Shown: positions 8,586 through 19,685 of the stretch, in pieces
Layout of the letters: each line of letters starts with the position of its first letter
Position numbering within the stretch: the stretch's first letter is position 1
Source: Dicyema japonicum
Taxonomy: Eukaryota; Dicyemida; Rhombozoa; Dicyemidae
NCBI GenBank assembly: GCA_011109175.1
Contig: RDEW01000109.1
Span: 28,015-59,686, forward strand
DNA: 31,672 nucleotides
Direction: 5' to 3'
Notes under the pieces: model-generated
What the model was told of the DNA's origin: nothing
What the model saw: the letters and a program-made list of their open reading frames with translations, nothing else
Database searches by the model: none
Translations under genes and position numbers: made by a program

Positions 8586-11547
8586 ATGCCTGGGTGTGAC
8601 CTTTACTATCAGCTGAGTTCTATGAACGGTCACCCATTCCAAAATGGAACGAAAAGAGCCAACAGCTTCTCCCCACCGTCTGGTGGTCCTTTCATCCCCT
8701 GTGTCTTCGACCCTGTCTGGTGTCCCCATTTATCCAGACTTTTGATTCTTCTATGTGGGGACGTCGAAACCAATCCTGGTCCATGGAGAGGTTTTACAAT
8801 TATACAACTGAATACGAATGGGATCAGGAAGAAAATCTTTGAACTCCGGGCACTCCTCCGCGAAAATGAGGCTGACCTCGCTTTAATACAGGAGTCCAAG
8901 CTATCTCCCTCCATACCAACACCCTCTTTTCCCGGATACACAGTGATCCGTAAAGATCGTCAGGGAGGACGCGGAGGAGGACTACTTACTATTATAAAGA
9001 ACGATATTCTTTTTATGGATACAACCCAACGAACCTCGGAGCTTCTTGGCTCCGACAAGACTTTGGAGCAGATTACTGTCAAAATCGAGTTATTCCCATC
9101 CTTTTGGATCCATTTGGCTAATATATATATTCCTCCACAAGGATCGTGTCCGTCATCTTACACCCCTGATTTATCACGCATTTCAACGTTGAAAAATCTA
9201 CTGTTATGTGGGGATCTTAATGCACGACATCCCGTTTGGCTCACTTCCCAATCCTCTGATAACCGAGGAGAACTCATTGCAAATTATCTTCCTGACCTGA
9301 TTATACTGAACAACCCTAACTCACATACGAGGACCCCATTAAGGATAACTGATAGCTGCACATCCCCCGACTTAACATTATGCTCACCTTCTCTGGCTGG
9401 ACTCATTTCCTGGAACGTCTTTTACGGCTTCCCCAGTGACCACAATCCAATCCTTCTAAAATTGAGAGGTCTTCGACGATACAGGAGACGGTCGGCGGAA
9501 TCAAAAAGATTCAAGGATTATACGAAGGTTGACTGGTCTGGTTTCAGTAACCTTGTGGATAAATTCTTGGCCGGGAGATTATCCTTCCCAATACGCTCTA
9601 TTGACGAGGCCGCAGAAATTATCAGCGCTGCCATTCAGAAAGCTGACCATATTTTTATTCCTATATCGTCATACAAGAAGTTTATTCCTACCCTCAGCTC
9701 TTATACAATAAGTCTTATAAAACAAAGAGACCGGCTGAAGAGATGCCATCTGTTGGACATGAAGTCTTTGACAGCCCTCAGACAACTGAATAAAAGAATC
9801 TGTCAGAGCATAAAAGAACACAAGGACAAGAGATGGCAGCATCTAGTTAACCACCTCGACAGGAAAAGTACATCCCGACACTTCTGGAAAACTTTTAAAC
9901 AAGTCAAGTCGGAGCTGGACGATGCAGACGGAACCGGAAAGTCTTCTCCTGAACACTTATGCCACCTACATCCTAACATCCTTATGAAACATTACGCTGG
10001 AATTAGCTTCAAACCATTCTCGAAACACCTGGACATTAAGGTGCGTGCCCATAAACCGAAGAAGGAACCTTATCACGAACTATTCACAGATGACCAAGTC
10101 TTGGATGTGATCACCAGATTAAAGAGCTCACGGGCGTGCGGGCCTGACAAAGTATCTTCTATTCACCTAAAACACCTAAGCCACTACGCAATTGGCTACC
10201 TCACGCATATATACAATCTGTCCATTAACTATAATATTATTCCTAAGATTTGGAAGAATTCTATCATCAGACCGATATTGAAGGCTGGGAAACCAGAGAC
10301 AGAACCTGCATCCTACAGGCCTATTTCCGTTACCAGCACACTGTCAAAAATTATGGAGAAACTTGTATTATCGTCATTATTCCGTATCTTCCGCGTCCTA
10401 TATTTCAACATGGTTTCCTCCGCGGTAGGTCCACCGCTACATACTTGGCAACTTTATCCAGTTCATTGCCGACGGTTTTAACACCCATCCTCCGCCTCAC
10501 AAACGCACAATCTTGGTTTCTATTGACATCAACAAAGCCTTTGACACTGTTTCGAGGAAAATCTTGGTTGGAAAAATTTTTTCTACTAATATTCGTCCGA
10601 ATGTGAAATTATGGCTGGCCAACTTTTTGTCTGGAAGACGTGGAAGAGTAGTCAGTGGTGATCTCAGATCTAGATCACGATTACTACCGAACGGGGTACC
10701 CCAGGGGTCTCCACTTTCACCAATTCTATTCAACCTTTTCCTACACGACCTACCTAATGATGGAGACGAAGATTCCCTGTTATTATCCTACGCAGACGAC
10801 GTAGTCATTGCAATACGGAACCGCTCGACGCAAGTCGCATCCCTTAAAACTCAGACAAAATTGAACATTCTCCACGATTGGATTGCTGGCAATCGACTAA
10901 CGATTTCTGCAACCAAATCTATCTGTTCCACATTCACGTCGGACCGTCGTTCCAAGGATGAACCGAGTCTTTTCATTGGTCCCACTAGGATTCCAGTGAC
11001 AAAGTCCCCCATTGTCCTTGGAGTCAAGTACGACAGCCTTCTCAAATTCAACTCCCACGCAACAGACATGATCACCAGGGGCCTCCAGAAAGTTAACGTT
11101 ATACGCGCCCTTGTTCGGAGGACCACGAGGAACATGGACTTTTCCGTTTCTACACTCTACCAACAAACAATCGCGCCTGCCATTGAGTATGCCTCCGTTG
11201 CATGGAGATTCGGGCTATCGGAGTCTTTGGTCCAAAGAATCAACTCGATATACCGGAAAACAATCAGTATGCTTTCCCCACGTAATGGATCAACAGTCGA
11301 CCCACTACTCATGGAAGCTAAGATCCGTAGTCGTGGCTCCGGATTTCTTCGCCTCTGTGAGGAAGATGGAAATCCGCTTCGCCTAATCCTTCCCATGGCA
11401 AGAGAAAACCGATTGGATAAGAAATTCCCCTCCCCGATCGGATTCCTCTGCAAGACCGAGAGAAGGCTCTTCCGGAAAGTAGTGGGGACGATGGAGGATC
11501 ACAGACGTCGAATGGCACAAGTGATTGCGAGGACTGGGATCATCTAA
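8586..11547 (+). pseudogene. E1 polyprotein (2A + APE endonuclease + RT), frameshifted, unit A
   Basis: The first in-frame ATG is 8586; upstream the frame is open from 8436 without an ATG. Residue numbers here count from GTG 8472, to match unit B. The order is an N-terminal segment of unknown role, the 2A-like motif GDVETNPGP (96-104), then APE endonuclease with IQESK, GDLNARHPVW (247-256), TSPDLTL (Asp300) and SDHNP (322-326). Two one-base deletions relative to unit B (about 10373 and about 10459) break the frame. The first leads to a stop at 10479-10481. The RT portion resumes in a third frame with SIDINKAFD, NGVPQGSPLSP and YADD, ending at TAA 11545-11547. This copy could make the endonuclease half but not a joined RT. 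Confidence 0.9.
8757..8783 (+). other. 2A-like ribosome-skipping motif in E1 (intact)
   Basis: The sequence encodes LLILLCGDVETNPGP followed by Trp. The family signature is D(V/I)ExNPGP preceded by a hydrophobic, leucine-rich stretch. Ribosomes skip the Gly-Pro bond at the end, releasing the upstream peptide while translation continues from Pro. Known N-terminal 2A motifs in LINEs (trypanosome L1Tc, sea urchin CR1-like elements) sit just before the endonuclease, exactly as here. From ATG 8586 it would release a peptide of about 65 residues and a separate endonuclease-RT starting with Pro-Trp. Activity is inferred from the motif. Confidence 0.85.
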
Positions 11548-11609
11548 CTGTCTGACTCTTTGTCTTTATTTCTCGGTGTTCCCGGGGATATTAAAATAAA
11601 TAAAAAAAA

Positions 11610-12506
11610 TTCATAGTGCCCATTTGACATGGTTACAACAGTCACATGATCGCAAATGTGCCGGAACACAGTCTGAACACCAGTAAAGGATGTGAAGGCT
11701 ACTGAGGGAGGCCGGATCACCTGAATTTTCTCATTCTGTCTATGATGGTGGTTTTTGGTTAATAAATTTAATTTAACACATGATGAAATACTGCACACAT
11801 ACGTGCAGGCTACGCACATTATCTAATTAATAACTAATTCAGAGAATGACTAACACTACTCCCATCTCTTACCCAAGCAACATTTATGGTATACAGTCAT
11901 CCACACAGGTTACTTTAACCCAGTAAACAACAGCGGTAACTTTTCTTTATTGCCTGATCGCATAAAAGCTTACATGTGATTTGACTGCAAAATCAAAACC
12001 ACAAAATTAATTCATCAGAAAATATTCAAAATAAAAAAATCTAGTTTTTTATCATCATTTCTCTGTCATCAAAATAGTTGATTGGTTCAGGTAATCCAAA
12101 ATAACAAGATGAGACTGTTTGCGTATCCAGTGGAATATTTGCACTCAATTAGGTCCAGAATTCGACATTCTGGCAATAAAATTAACAACCCCCTGTTTCA
12201 TTATTCAATGCCTCCCAAGAACGAAAGGTTCCACCGTGAAGACACAAGTGTACTCAAAACTAGACTACGTTTTACCAGAGCAGCGTTAATCACTAAGCTA
12301 GCTGGCACTGTAAGGCTAAATTCATCAGTAATCCCTATAAACGACTACTAACAAATCCTTTAAATCGAGGATTAGAAAGTTAGCAACCAAGAAAGAAACT
12401 GTTAGCAGTTAAATTAAGATGAGGATCAGCAGGCAAATAAAAGCCAGTGGATATGATAGCTCAAATCTATGTTGGATGCCCTTGCTGTGACTCGTAGCAT
12501 TATACT
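11610..12506. other. Unit B spacer downstream of the chitinase pseudogene
   Basis: This is the counterpart of 453-1351. It carries the same unrecognised plus-strand frame (ATG 12109, stop 12351; 80 residues) and minus-strand frame (to about 11819). It is almost identical to unit C. I see no recognisable gene, RNA or regulatory site. Confidence 0.4.
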
Positions 12507-13728
12507 TTATGTGACAAAATATTCTACCTTCTTTAGCCCCAACCCTTCATGCACAGCAGCAATCAGGGGACTTTCCCCATTGTTGCACTCATTTCCAGAA
12601 AAATCGTCATAATCCAACGTCCAGACGAACATCCCAGCTAGTCCTTTACTTTCCACGTAATTTGCCTTATTTTAGTTAACCTTATACCTTCTCCCGAATG
12701 CTCTGAGGGGTTTCATACCCCAACCAATAATAGTCCTTAACTCCATGTGCGGCTTTTTGTGTGTCGTTCCATACATTCCGGTAGTCCTCGTTGCAGTACT
12801 AAAATAAACTCTGTTTGATACTTCAAAGTAAGCCAATTTCCCGCGAAGATGTAGAATGCTTCCTGGGGCAGTCGTGTCGACCACCGAGTCCCCTATTTGT
12901 GGATTCTTGGTGGTAGTTTTGTATCCGCGAGCATAAGTTGGAACTCCAATAACAATTTTGGACAGAGGAGCCCCGTTGGAGTTCCAATATTCGACAGAAG
13001 AGTCCTTAGATATTTTATGGTTAATACAGCACACAGTTGGTCATCACTGTTGAGGCAAAAGAGCCCGGAAGGATGGCGAACGACTTTCGAAGACTCGTTG
13101 TAGTAGTCATAAGTCTTAATGTTAATGTAGTCGAGGTATCTTCTATCACGGATAATACGGCTACTTGGAGATATTCCGGATCTCATACAGTTTCGTAGAA
13201 TTGTTTCTATTTGCTGAAACAAACGCAGTTAGCAAATATGTCCCCGAACTGTCCCTTTTGAATTCCTCACTCAGAGTCTCCGAGTTATTCCAATTTTACC
13301 TTTAAAAAGAGCGTATAAATTGTCTTGTTTCTCGGATACTCCCAGTTTATGTCCAATCCGTCGAAATTGTATTTCTTCAAATATTCCCTTGCGTTTGAGG
13401 CGAATAGTGCTCTGTTTGTCTCATTCTTTAATTTTCTGATAAGTTGGTCGTTCCCCCGAATCGAGAGCAGGACTTTTAGGTCAGAATTCTTATTCTTCAG
13501 TGAAGTGACCTTGTTGTAGTTGTCGAATCCAACTATCTTATAAATGTTTGCATACTCGCAAGGTCAGACTGGGGATTACTCGAGAGGAGGGTAAGGGTAT
13601 CTGGTCTAATATTCGCGAAGGCGTATATTATGTGGGTGCAGAGATGGGGGTTCATATTATCGGCCACATACTTTGCGTTCCCGGTCTGTAAATAGCCCAG
13701 TTTGTGTAGTAACAGAATAATGCATTGC
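12507..13728 (-). pseudogene. GH18 chitinase-like pseudogene, unit B copy
   Basis: This has the same broken GH18 domain as unit A, with FDGLDINWEYP at about 13334-13365, YLDYINIKTYDYY, PTYARGYK and the DDFSGNEC end. Two indels shared with unit A disturb the last exon: an extra base in the MKP segment (about 12707) and two extra bases at about 12673. Translation of the otherwise open 12672-13034 frame therefore runs into TAA at 12672. Losing one G at about 13692 breaks the N-terminal segment after IYRPG. A six-base difference from unit A near 13206 keeps the VSANRNNST segment longer. It is not functional as a chitinase as written. Confidence 0.85.
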
Positions 13729-16700
13729 CTAAATGAAAAATACTGTGAACTCTTCTCAGCCGTGGTGTTGGATAGTTGAATCTACTATTGTTTTACAAAA
13801 TTACAGAAAATAAAATCAAATAAAAAAATAGCATCTAAAATAGCATAAAAAACAATTTTATTTCAAAATTGGTTAACCAACATAGAAATTTACAGACAAA
13901 AATCACTAAAGACGCACTTGAAGCTCAAAATTAACTTATGAGCCGGGAAAATGCTAAGAAAAATAACTTCTATAAGTTCTGAATGAAGAGAGTCCAAAAT
14001 CAACGAGAATTATAGTCCAAAACCAAATAGATAGCAGGTTTATTACTTTATCAAACAAGTTGAGGTTTAGGACTATCGGAGGTATGACCTTCTTGCAAGA
14101 GAGTTCTCTCTTTTCTACGACTGTAAGTAAAGATTAGTCTGCAGGTGGAGTCGTCTGATAATGCTCCAAGAATTATGTGGATTGGTTATCCGTCGATAAG
14201 CTACAAGCTTACATCGGATCAGTCGTGTTGAAGAGAACTCTTGAAAGTATGGTGGCTGTGCACAAGCACGGGATTGAGATCATTGATGAAGATTTCATTT
14301 GTGCTTCAAACCAACTTTTGGAGCAGGAATCTGCTAATTGTGAGGACATGAATGATTCTAATGCGGAAAAAATGACTTCATAAACTTTGAATTGTTTTTG
14401 TCATGAGAGCGAAGTAGAGTACTACTGTAGTGGCTTAGTGATTGTAGTTTGAAGTGGTCGATCTTATTTAGATTTGATTTAGACAGGTAAATTATAAATT
14501 ATTTAATAAATCACAAAACCACAACTTACTGAAGGAAATAAATTTTCAAATATATTAATGTCAAATATTTCGTCATAATAAAAAATTCAAATATCTAACA
14601 AATAGTAAGCGGTTTAAAAAGTTTGTGCTATGTGGTTTATTAATTGAATTTTCATGCTAACGTGACGGAAGTGGTTTCTGTATGTTAATTTCATCATAGT
14701 TTATGATATTTTCAGATATTTTGATTAGACAGAGCATGTGGATTCATGTTATCGGCATCAGTCCTTGATTTCTTTTACATTCACTAATACTTATTCTGAC
14801 CCATAGGCTGGCATCAAACTTGATTTAAAGAAGGAGTCGAAAGTAGTGGCTCACAAATAAAGGTTATTATATTGTGGCATCAGCTACCTGATAAATTCTC
14901 TGTACAGATAAGAGGCAATAGTTTGTAAACTTGCTCCCAAGCAGGTGGAGAAGGTTAAAGGAAGAGTTCTCGATTACTTCACGTTCCACACAATTGCTGT
15001 CATGACAACTGGAGTGATAATATGAGGTCTGTCTTCATGAGTGGGACATCTGGCCACACTCAGAACCCGTAAAATCTGAGAACCAAGGAATACTTCCAAT
15101 GGATCTCAATAGCCATTGCAAGAGGTGACACTGCGTCGGGGATAACTAATCAACACAACTTCCGATTACTTGATGATGGCAATTCCAAGGACCTGAGAGA
15201 ACCATTAAAGTAAACTGGGTCTAAGAGTCTCGTCGCTATTGCACTCCCAATTCATCGATAACTCCTTCAATTTTCCAACCGTTCCAGAGGTTTTGAAGGC
15301 GATCGGATGAAACGGTAGCGATCTCTGACAGCTGAGTGTTGATGCACGTCAGATCTTAGAATAGAGATCTCCCATGTGAAAATGATAATTTCGTACGGTC
15401 TCTTCTTATCTCCGCTATCAAGTCTCTAGTTAAACGAGCAGTTCCTGCATATGAATTGAATACATACCTGAAGGTATCCGCATATGGAATGGTAAGGTTG
15501 CAAAGGCTAGATTAGTGGTTATGACCAAACTCCCAGTAGTAAATTCCGATATATTTGAATCAAGGAGTATTTCCAAATCTAATTATGCTCAAGAATTAAT
15601 GAAGTGAATAATTTAGTTTTGTTACAAGAAATAACTAAAGAATGTACTTAACGTTGATTCAGTAATCGGTCGGGAAAAGGCATACCAATATCCCATAGTA
15701 TTAACAAGACAGAAAAAGATCATTCCTTTTATTTTAGATGAAGTGGCCTCTAAGTTCAAGGGGTTAAAACAGTTTTAATGACTAGCAATAACTCCCAGGA
15801 ATATAGAGGATGCAATAGTATGGAAATAATGTATATAAGGAAGAAAGACTACAAATATTGTGAGGCATTAAGATAAAAATAGTACAGTAAACTGAATTAC
15901 AGTTGTAATTTGATGTCAATTCGTATGTCTGAACTGTGAGCGAAGAGCATACCTGAAGGTATTCACTATAACATTTGTTCATGGAGTTGTATTTCACAAA
16001 GAATTAAAAATTGATATGTTAATTATTGAATGTCGTAGATTATTCAAAATCAGTAAGGAATTAATTAAACTGAATAAATTAACAAACTCTTATTAACCAA
16101 ATCCTTATATCCTATAGTCAACTACCATTATCTGCCACAAATACCAAGCAGGTTGTTTGGGTCTGATATTTTACTACAAACTGAAATAATATTTATAATT
16201 ACGTAAACGACTGGCCGGTTGGTTGTCCATACTAATTATATTAATATCACACAAATACATTTCACCATTTCGGTTGATTTTAATCGTATTCCCTTCGATA
16301 GATTTATGTCTAAGCTATACATGACTTTATACGCTTTTGGTATGCCCATAGCATCAACACACAATATGTCGACACTAATTTAATATTAAAAATACTTATG
16401 TAATGCAACAGAATCAGAAATCGTCATAAATAATTGTACTGTTGATGAAATAGGAAAATCACTATAAATTAATAAAATAACTTACACAGCATAGAGCCTC
16501 TCCATTAAAATTGCAAAGTCTGTGCTAATATACATTAATTTGAAACATTCGGCGAGATATCTATCATTTTCAAAATATAATACAAATATTCACTACTGAG
16601 TGGTAGAGTAGTAGAAGTGATGACTTTAATGATATGATCAACCTTACACGCACTATAATGATTAATATTGTAATACAAAAATTTAGCATTTAGCATTTGA

Positions 16701-17071
16701 AGTGAAAAAATAGCTCCATCGGGTACACTAATGTTCTCAGCATAAACGAAATTTATTTGTTCTCTGTAGGTGAGATCTTCAAATACACAGTGCTCCAAAT
16801 ATCTGTGAATGATTTTGAATAATACAAATTGTTATCCGTGATAATTTTAGAGTTACACCCTTCCATCATTTTTGAGCAGTGAAAAACTGCTATGAAGATA
16901 ATGAGATTGTACATACAAAATCATATAAATTTAAGAGATCTGCGCATATAAACCTGTAAATTAATTCAAATTTATTTTAAAATAAATTAATTCAAATTTA
17001 TAAATTAATTCAAATTTATTTTAAATTTAACTAAAATCTCTTCCTTATTTAACTTAACCATATGTTTTCTT
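13729..17071. other. Unit B AT-rich spacer
   Basis: This is 3.3 kb without a recognised gene. A 68-codon frame (14177-14383) opens at GTG, has no early ATG, is identical in unit C and is disrupted in unit A; it matches nothing I know. The minus-strand frame 16535-16798 is identical in all three units but also lacks an ATG near its start. The minisatellite lies at about 16958-17024. Single diagnostic variants up to about 15385 match unit C, and beyond that the three units are indistinguishable. Confidence 0.45.
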
Positions 17072-17082
17072 ATAGTTTCGAT

Positions 17083-19411
17083 GTTTGTTGTAGCGTGGTG
17101 TTATGTGGTCCACCAATTCAAAAAAATCAAAAGGATCAAGATTGGCTATCCACGAGTAGATCATCATATGTGGCGATTTAAACGCAAAGCACCCATTATG
17201 GTTGTCAACCCAACAGCCCGACACGAGAGGGAATCTATTGTTATTGAAATCGGACTCCCTGACGATACTGAACGATCCAGCAAAAAATACAAGGACCCCA
17301 CTCAGAGAGACGGATCTACCTCACCGGATGTAACATTCTGCTCATCGTCGCTTTCATCAATAATTGATTGGTCAGTCCTCTACGAAACAAGAAGCGACCA
17401 TAATCCAATTGTGATGAAGGTCATGAGAGAAGTCAGAGTGAGGAGAACACCTGCTAGTTATAACTACAAAGCTGCTAATTGGGAATTGTATCGCGCAATC
17501 TCTGATGATAGGCTGAAGAATTGTTACTTGGACAGCTTCAAATCGCTAGAAAAAGGGATCAAATACTTTACTTTCACAATCCTAGAAGCAAGATCATTGG
17601 CTATTCCCGAGCATCGTCTAAATTCCTTTAATGGTCGAGGAAGTCGGCATTGATCAAAGAAAGAAATCACCTCAAAAAAATCTTATTGGATTACATTAGA
17701 AACGAAACTCCGGGTCAGAGCCCTAAACAACGAAATAAAGACCAGAGTTCAAGGCCCATAAATTGAAGTGTAATCGGATTCTTACAAAGGTACCGTAGTA
17801 CCGGAGAAGTGTGGAAAGCCATCCGAAATGTTGCAAAGGACGAAGAAATTTCCCCCGAGGATGACTATACTCAACGAGACGTTAACAATTTGATAAAATT
17901 CTACACAAAAATTTCGTACAAAAAACACAGAAAGTCGGAAGTGCTTCTCTCTTCACGGAGAAAACTGAAGAAGGATTCTGATTCAGTTTACTTCTCGAAT
18001 GAAGACGTGAAGAATGCGCTGCGTTTTACAAGAACAACGTACTCTGCTGGTCCCGACAACATTCCAGTAGTGTTATTGAAGAACCTTGGAGATATGGGAG
18101 TCGGTTTTCTAACGTCGATTTTCAACTATTCAGTTAATTGTAATCTAATACCCCGTTGTTATGGAAGCAAGCCAACATCCGACCTATACTGAAACCTGGA
18201 AAACCTAAAGAAGATCCGGCATCATTTAGATTTGTGTCATTGTTATGTTCCGTATCGAAAATCCTTGAGAGGCTTGTGCTTGGGAGAATCAAGGCCTTTT
18301 AACAGAAAAGGATTTTCAACACGGATTCAAGAGCGATGGTCCTACATCAACGTACCTACAGAAATTAACCAATTTTATTAGAGATGGATTTTCAAACAAA
18401 CCAAGGCATTTGAAAACAGTCTTATGTTCCATTGACAAGGCCTTTGATTCTATTTCGAGAAAAATATTATCAAAGAAAATTTTCCAGTCGGAGATCCCGG
18501 GGAAGCTTAAACTTTGGAAAACAAATTTCTTAAGTGAACGGAGGGGGACGTGTATGCCTCGGGGGACTGAAATCAGTCTCGCGTCTTCTCCCAAACGGTG
18601 TACCCCAAGGATCTCTTTTATCCCCCGCCGTATTCAATTTATACCTGGCCGACCTCCCGACACCGGAATCTAATAACGATGTTCTACTCTCATATGCGGA
18701 CGACATTGTTTTGGCCTCGCGTGATCGGGATATCCAAAATGCTACAGAAAGATTACAAATTAACCTGGACCGACTCAACGCCTGGGTAATGAAGAACCGA
18801 CTCACGATAAATTCCAGAAAGTCGGTCACGTCTATGTTTACTTCGGACAAAAGGTTGGGGAAGATGACTGTCAAGTTAAAATTGGACAACGTTGAAATCC
18901 TCTTCAGCAAATGTCAGAAGATCCTGGGCGTGACACTGGATACTCACTTATGTTTGTCACCACACGTGACAAACATTGTTCTGAAGTGCGAGAAGAGGAT
19001 CAATGAATTAAAATGTTTATCTGGAATTTGGAAGACAGGTACCCACCCGGTCTTGATGAACATTTACAAACAATACATCGAACCATGCTTCTCGTACGCG
19101 TGTGCTTCATGGAGACCTTCATTATCATGGACGAACACTAAGAAAATTTAGGACATTCAAAAGAAGGCTTTCAGAATGACGGAGCGGTGGTCTTGTGGGA
19201 GACACAGAACCGGACCGACTACTCTGGAGGCTCTCATTAAACAAAACTCCGGCATGCGGGAAGGTGACCCTGCAAATACAGTCAGCCGCCCAGTACGAGC
19301 TTGTGTGGGTACGAGGGAGGAGCATCGGGAAAGAATGAGGATTTTGGTGGAACGCATCGGGATCACGTGATAGTTAGTTTTGGTTTTACCTTGGTCTTGG
19401 GTGTTAAATAA
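17083..19411 (+). mobile_element. Degenerate LINE 'E2', unit B copy
   Basis: The layout is the same as in unit A, flanked by ATAGTTTCGAT at 17072-17082 and 19412-19422. The 5' endonuclease stretch (about 17085-17290) differs from both A and C and is better preserved. From the GDLNAKHPLW segment the correct frame stays open through the TILNDPAKNTRTPLRETD segment, and only one indel is then needed to reach GSTSPDVTFC and SDHNPIVMKV. After about 17300 it matches unit A, including the in-frame TAA near 18300, the shortened motif A (SIDKAFD, about 18430) and the TAG at 19149. It is not functional. Confidence 0.85.
18534..19151 (+). pseudogene. E2 reverse transcriptase core fragment, unit B
   Basis: This 205-codon open piece encodes the same protein as its unit A counterpart at 7432-8049. 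NGVPQGSLLSP and the catalytic YADD (18693-18704) are present. RT motif A lies upstream in another frame and is two residues short. The identity with unit A over this stretch shows how recent the A-B duplication of the right half is. Confidence 0.8.
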
Positions 19412-19685
19412 ATAGTTTCGATATTGATTATATTATTAAACGTGGTCTATAAGCCGCTGATTTCCCTTCAGTCATCGTTCGATGGGACTGACCGATGAGA
19501 TGGGAGAAGACCAGGGGAGTTGACAATCTTCATAATTACAAATTGACATTTTCTCGTATGGGATATCACTTGTGTTGATACGTTGCGACAAATACAACCT
19601 CAGACTGCCTGCTACTGAATCTGCCGAACAGAGGAAGCTGGATGAATATTCTACGCTTAGGAAAGGTTTCTGTATTGTCTCTATC

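Larger units (their letters stand above)
453..11609. repeat. Tandem repeat unit A (11.16 kb)
   Basis: This is the first of three direct repeats, each starting at TTCATAGTGCCCATTTGAC (453, 11610, 22711). Its content in order is: spacer, minus-strand GH18 pseudogene, AT-rich spacer, truncated LINE E2, near full-length LINE E1. The left 3.8 kb differs from B and C by scattered substitutions and indels. About 4290-5970 is virtually identical to both other units. E2 and E1 then match unit B closely. The repeat is visible directly by line-by-line comparison. Confidence 0.97.
8321..11609 (+). mobile_element. APE-type LINE 'E1', unit A copy (2A motif intact, RT frame broken)
   Basis: This is a near full-length non-LTR retrotransposon. 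It has a leader of roughly 0.2 kb, one long coding region (endonuclease then RT, no RNase H seen), a 60-base 3' UTR and an A-rich tail (TTAAAATAAATAAAAAAAA). The exact 5' end is unknown. The boundary given is simply the base after the E2 target-site repeat. The tail abuts the start of unit B directly, so it is also a unit junction. A single ORF, an N-terminal 2A-like motif and lack of RNase H fit groups such as CR1/L2/Crack or Ingi-like LINEs. I cannot assign the clade without a tree. Confidence 0.9.

Noticed and set aside
8757-8783. 2A motif as evidence of an integrated picornavirus-like sequence
   Set aside because: It sits in frame directly before a LINE endonuclease and RT, and nothing viral surrounds it. 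N-terminal 2A motifs are known in LINEs.
8466-8941. Minus-strand frames opposite the start of E1
   Set aside because: They are shadow frames of the E1 coding strand, with no homology.
14177-14383. 68-codon plus-strand frame shared by B and C
   Set aside because: It opens at GTG with no early ATG, is disrupted in unit A and resembles no known protein. It is kept only as a note in the spacer entries.
17081-17653. 190-codon frame in unit B read as a single protein
   Set aside because: Its first 50 or so residues are an out-of-frame reading of the endonuclease (the GDLNAKHPLW frame lies one frame over). Only the second part, from GSTSPDVTFC, is in the true E2 frame.
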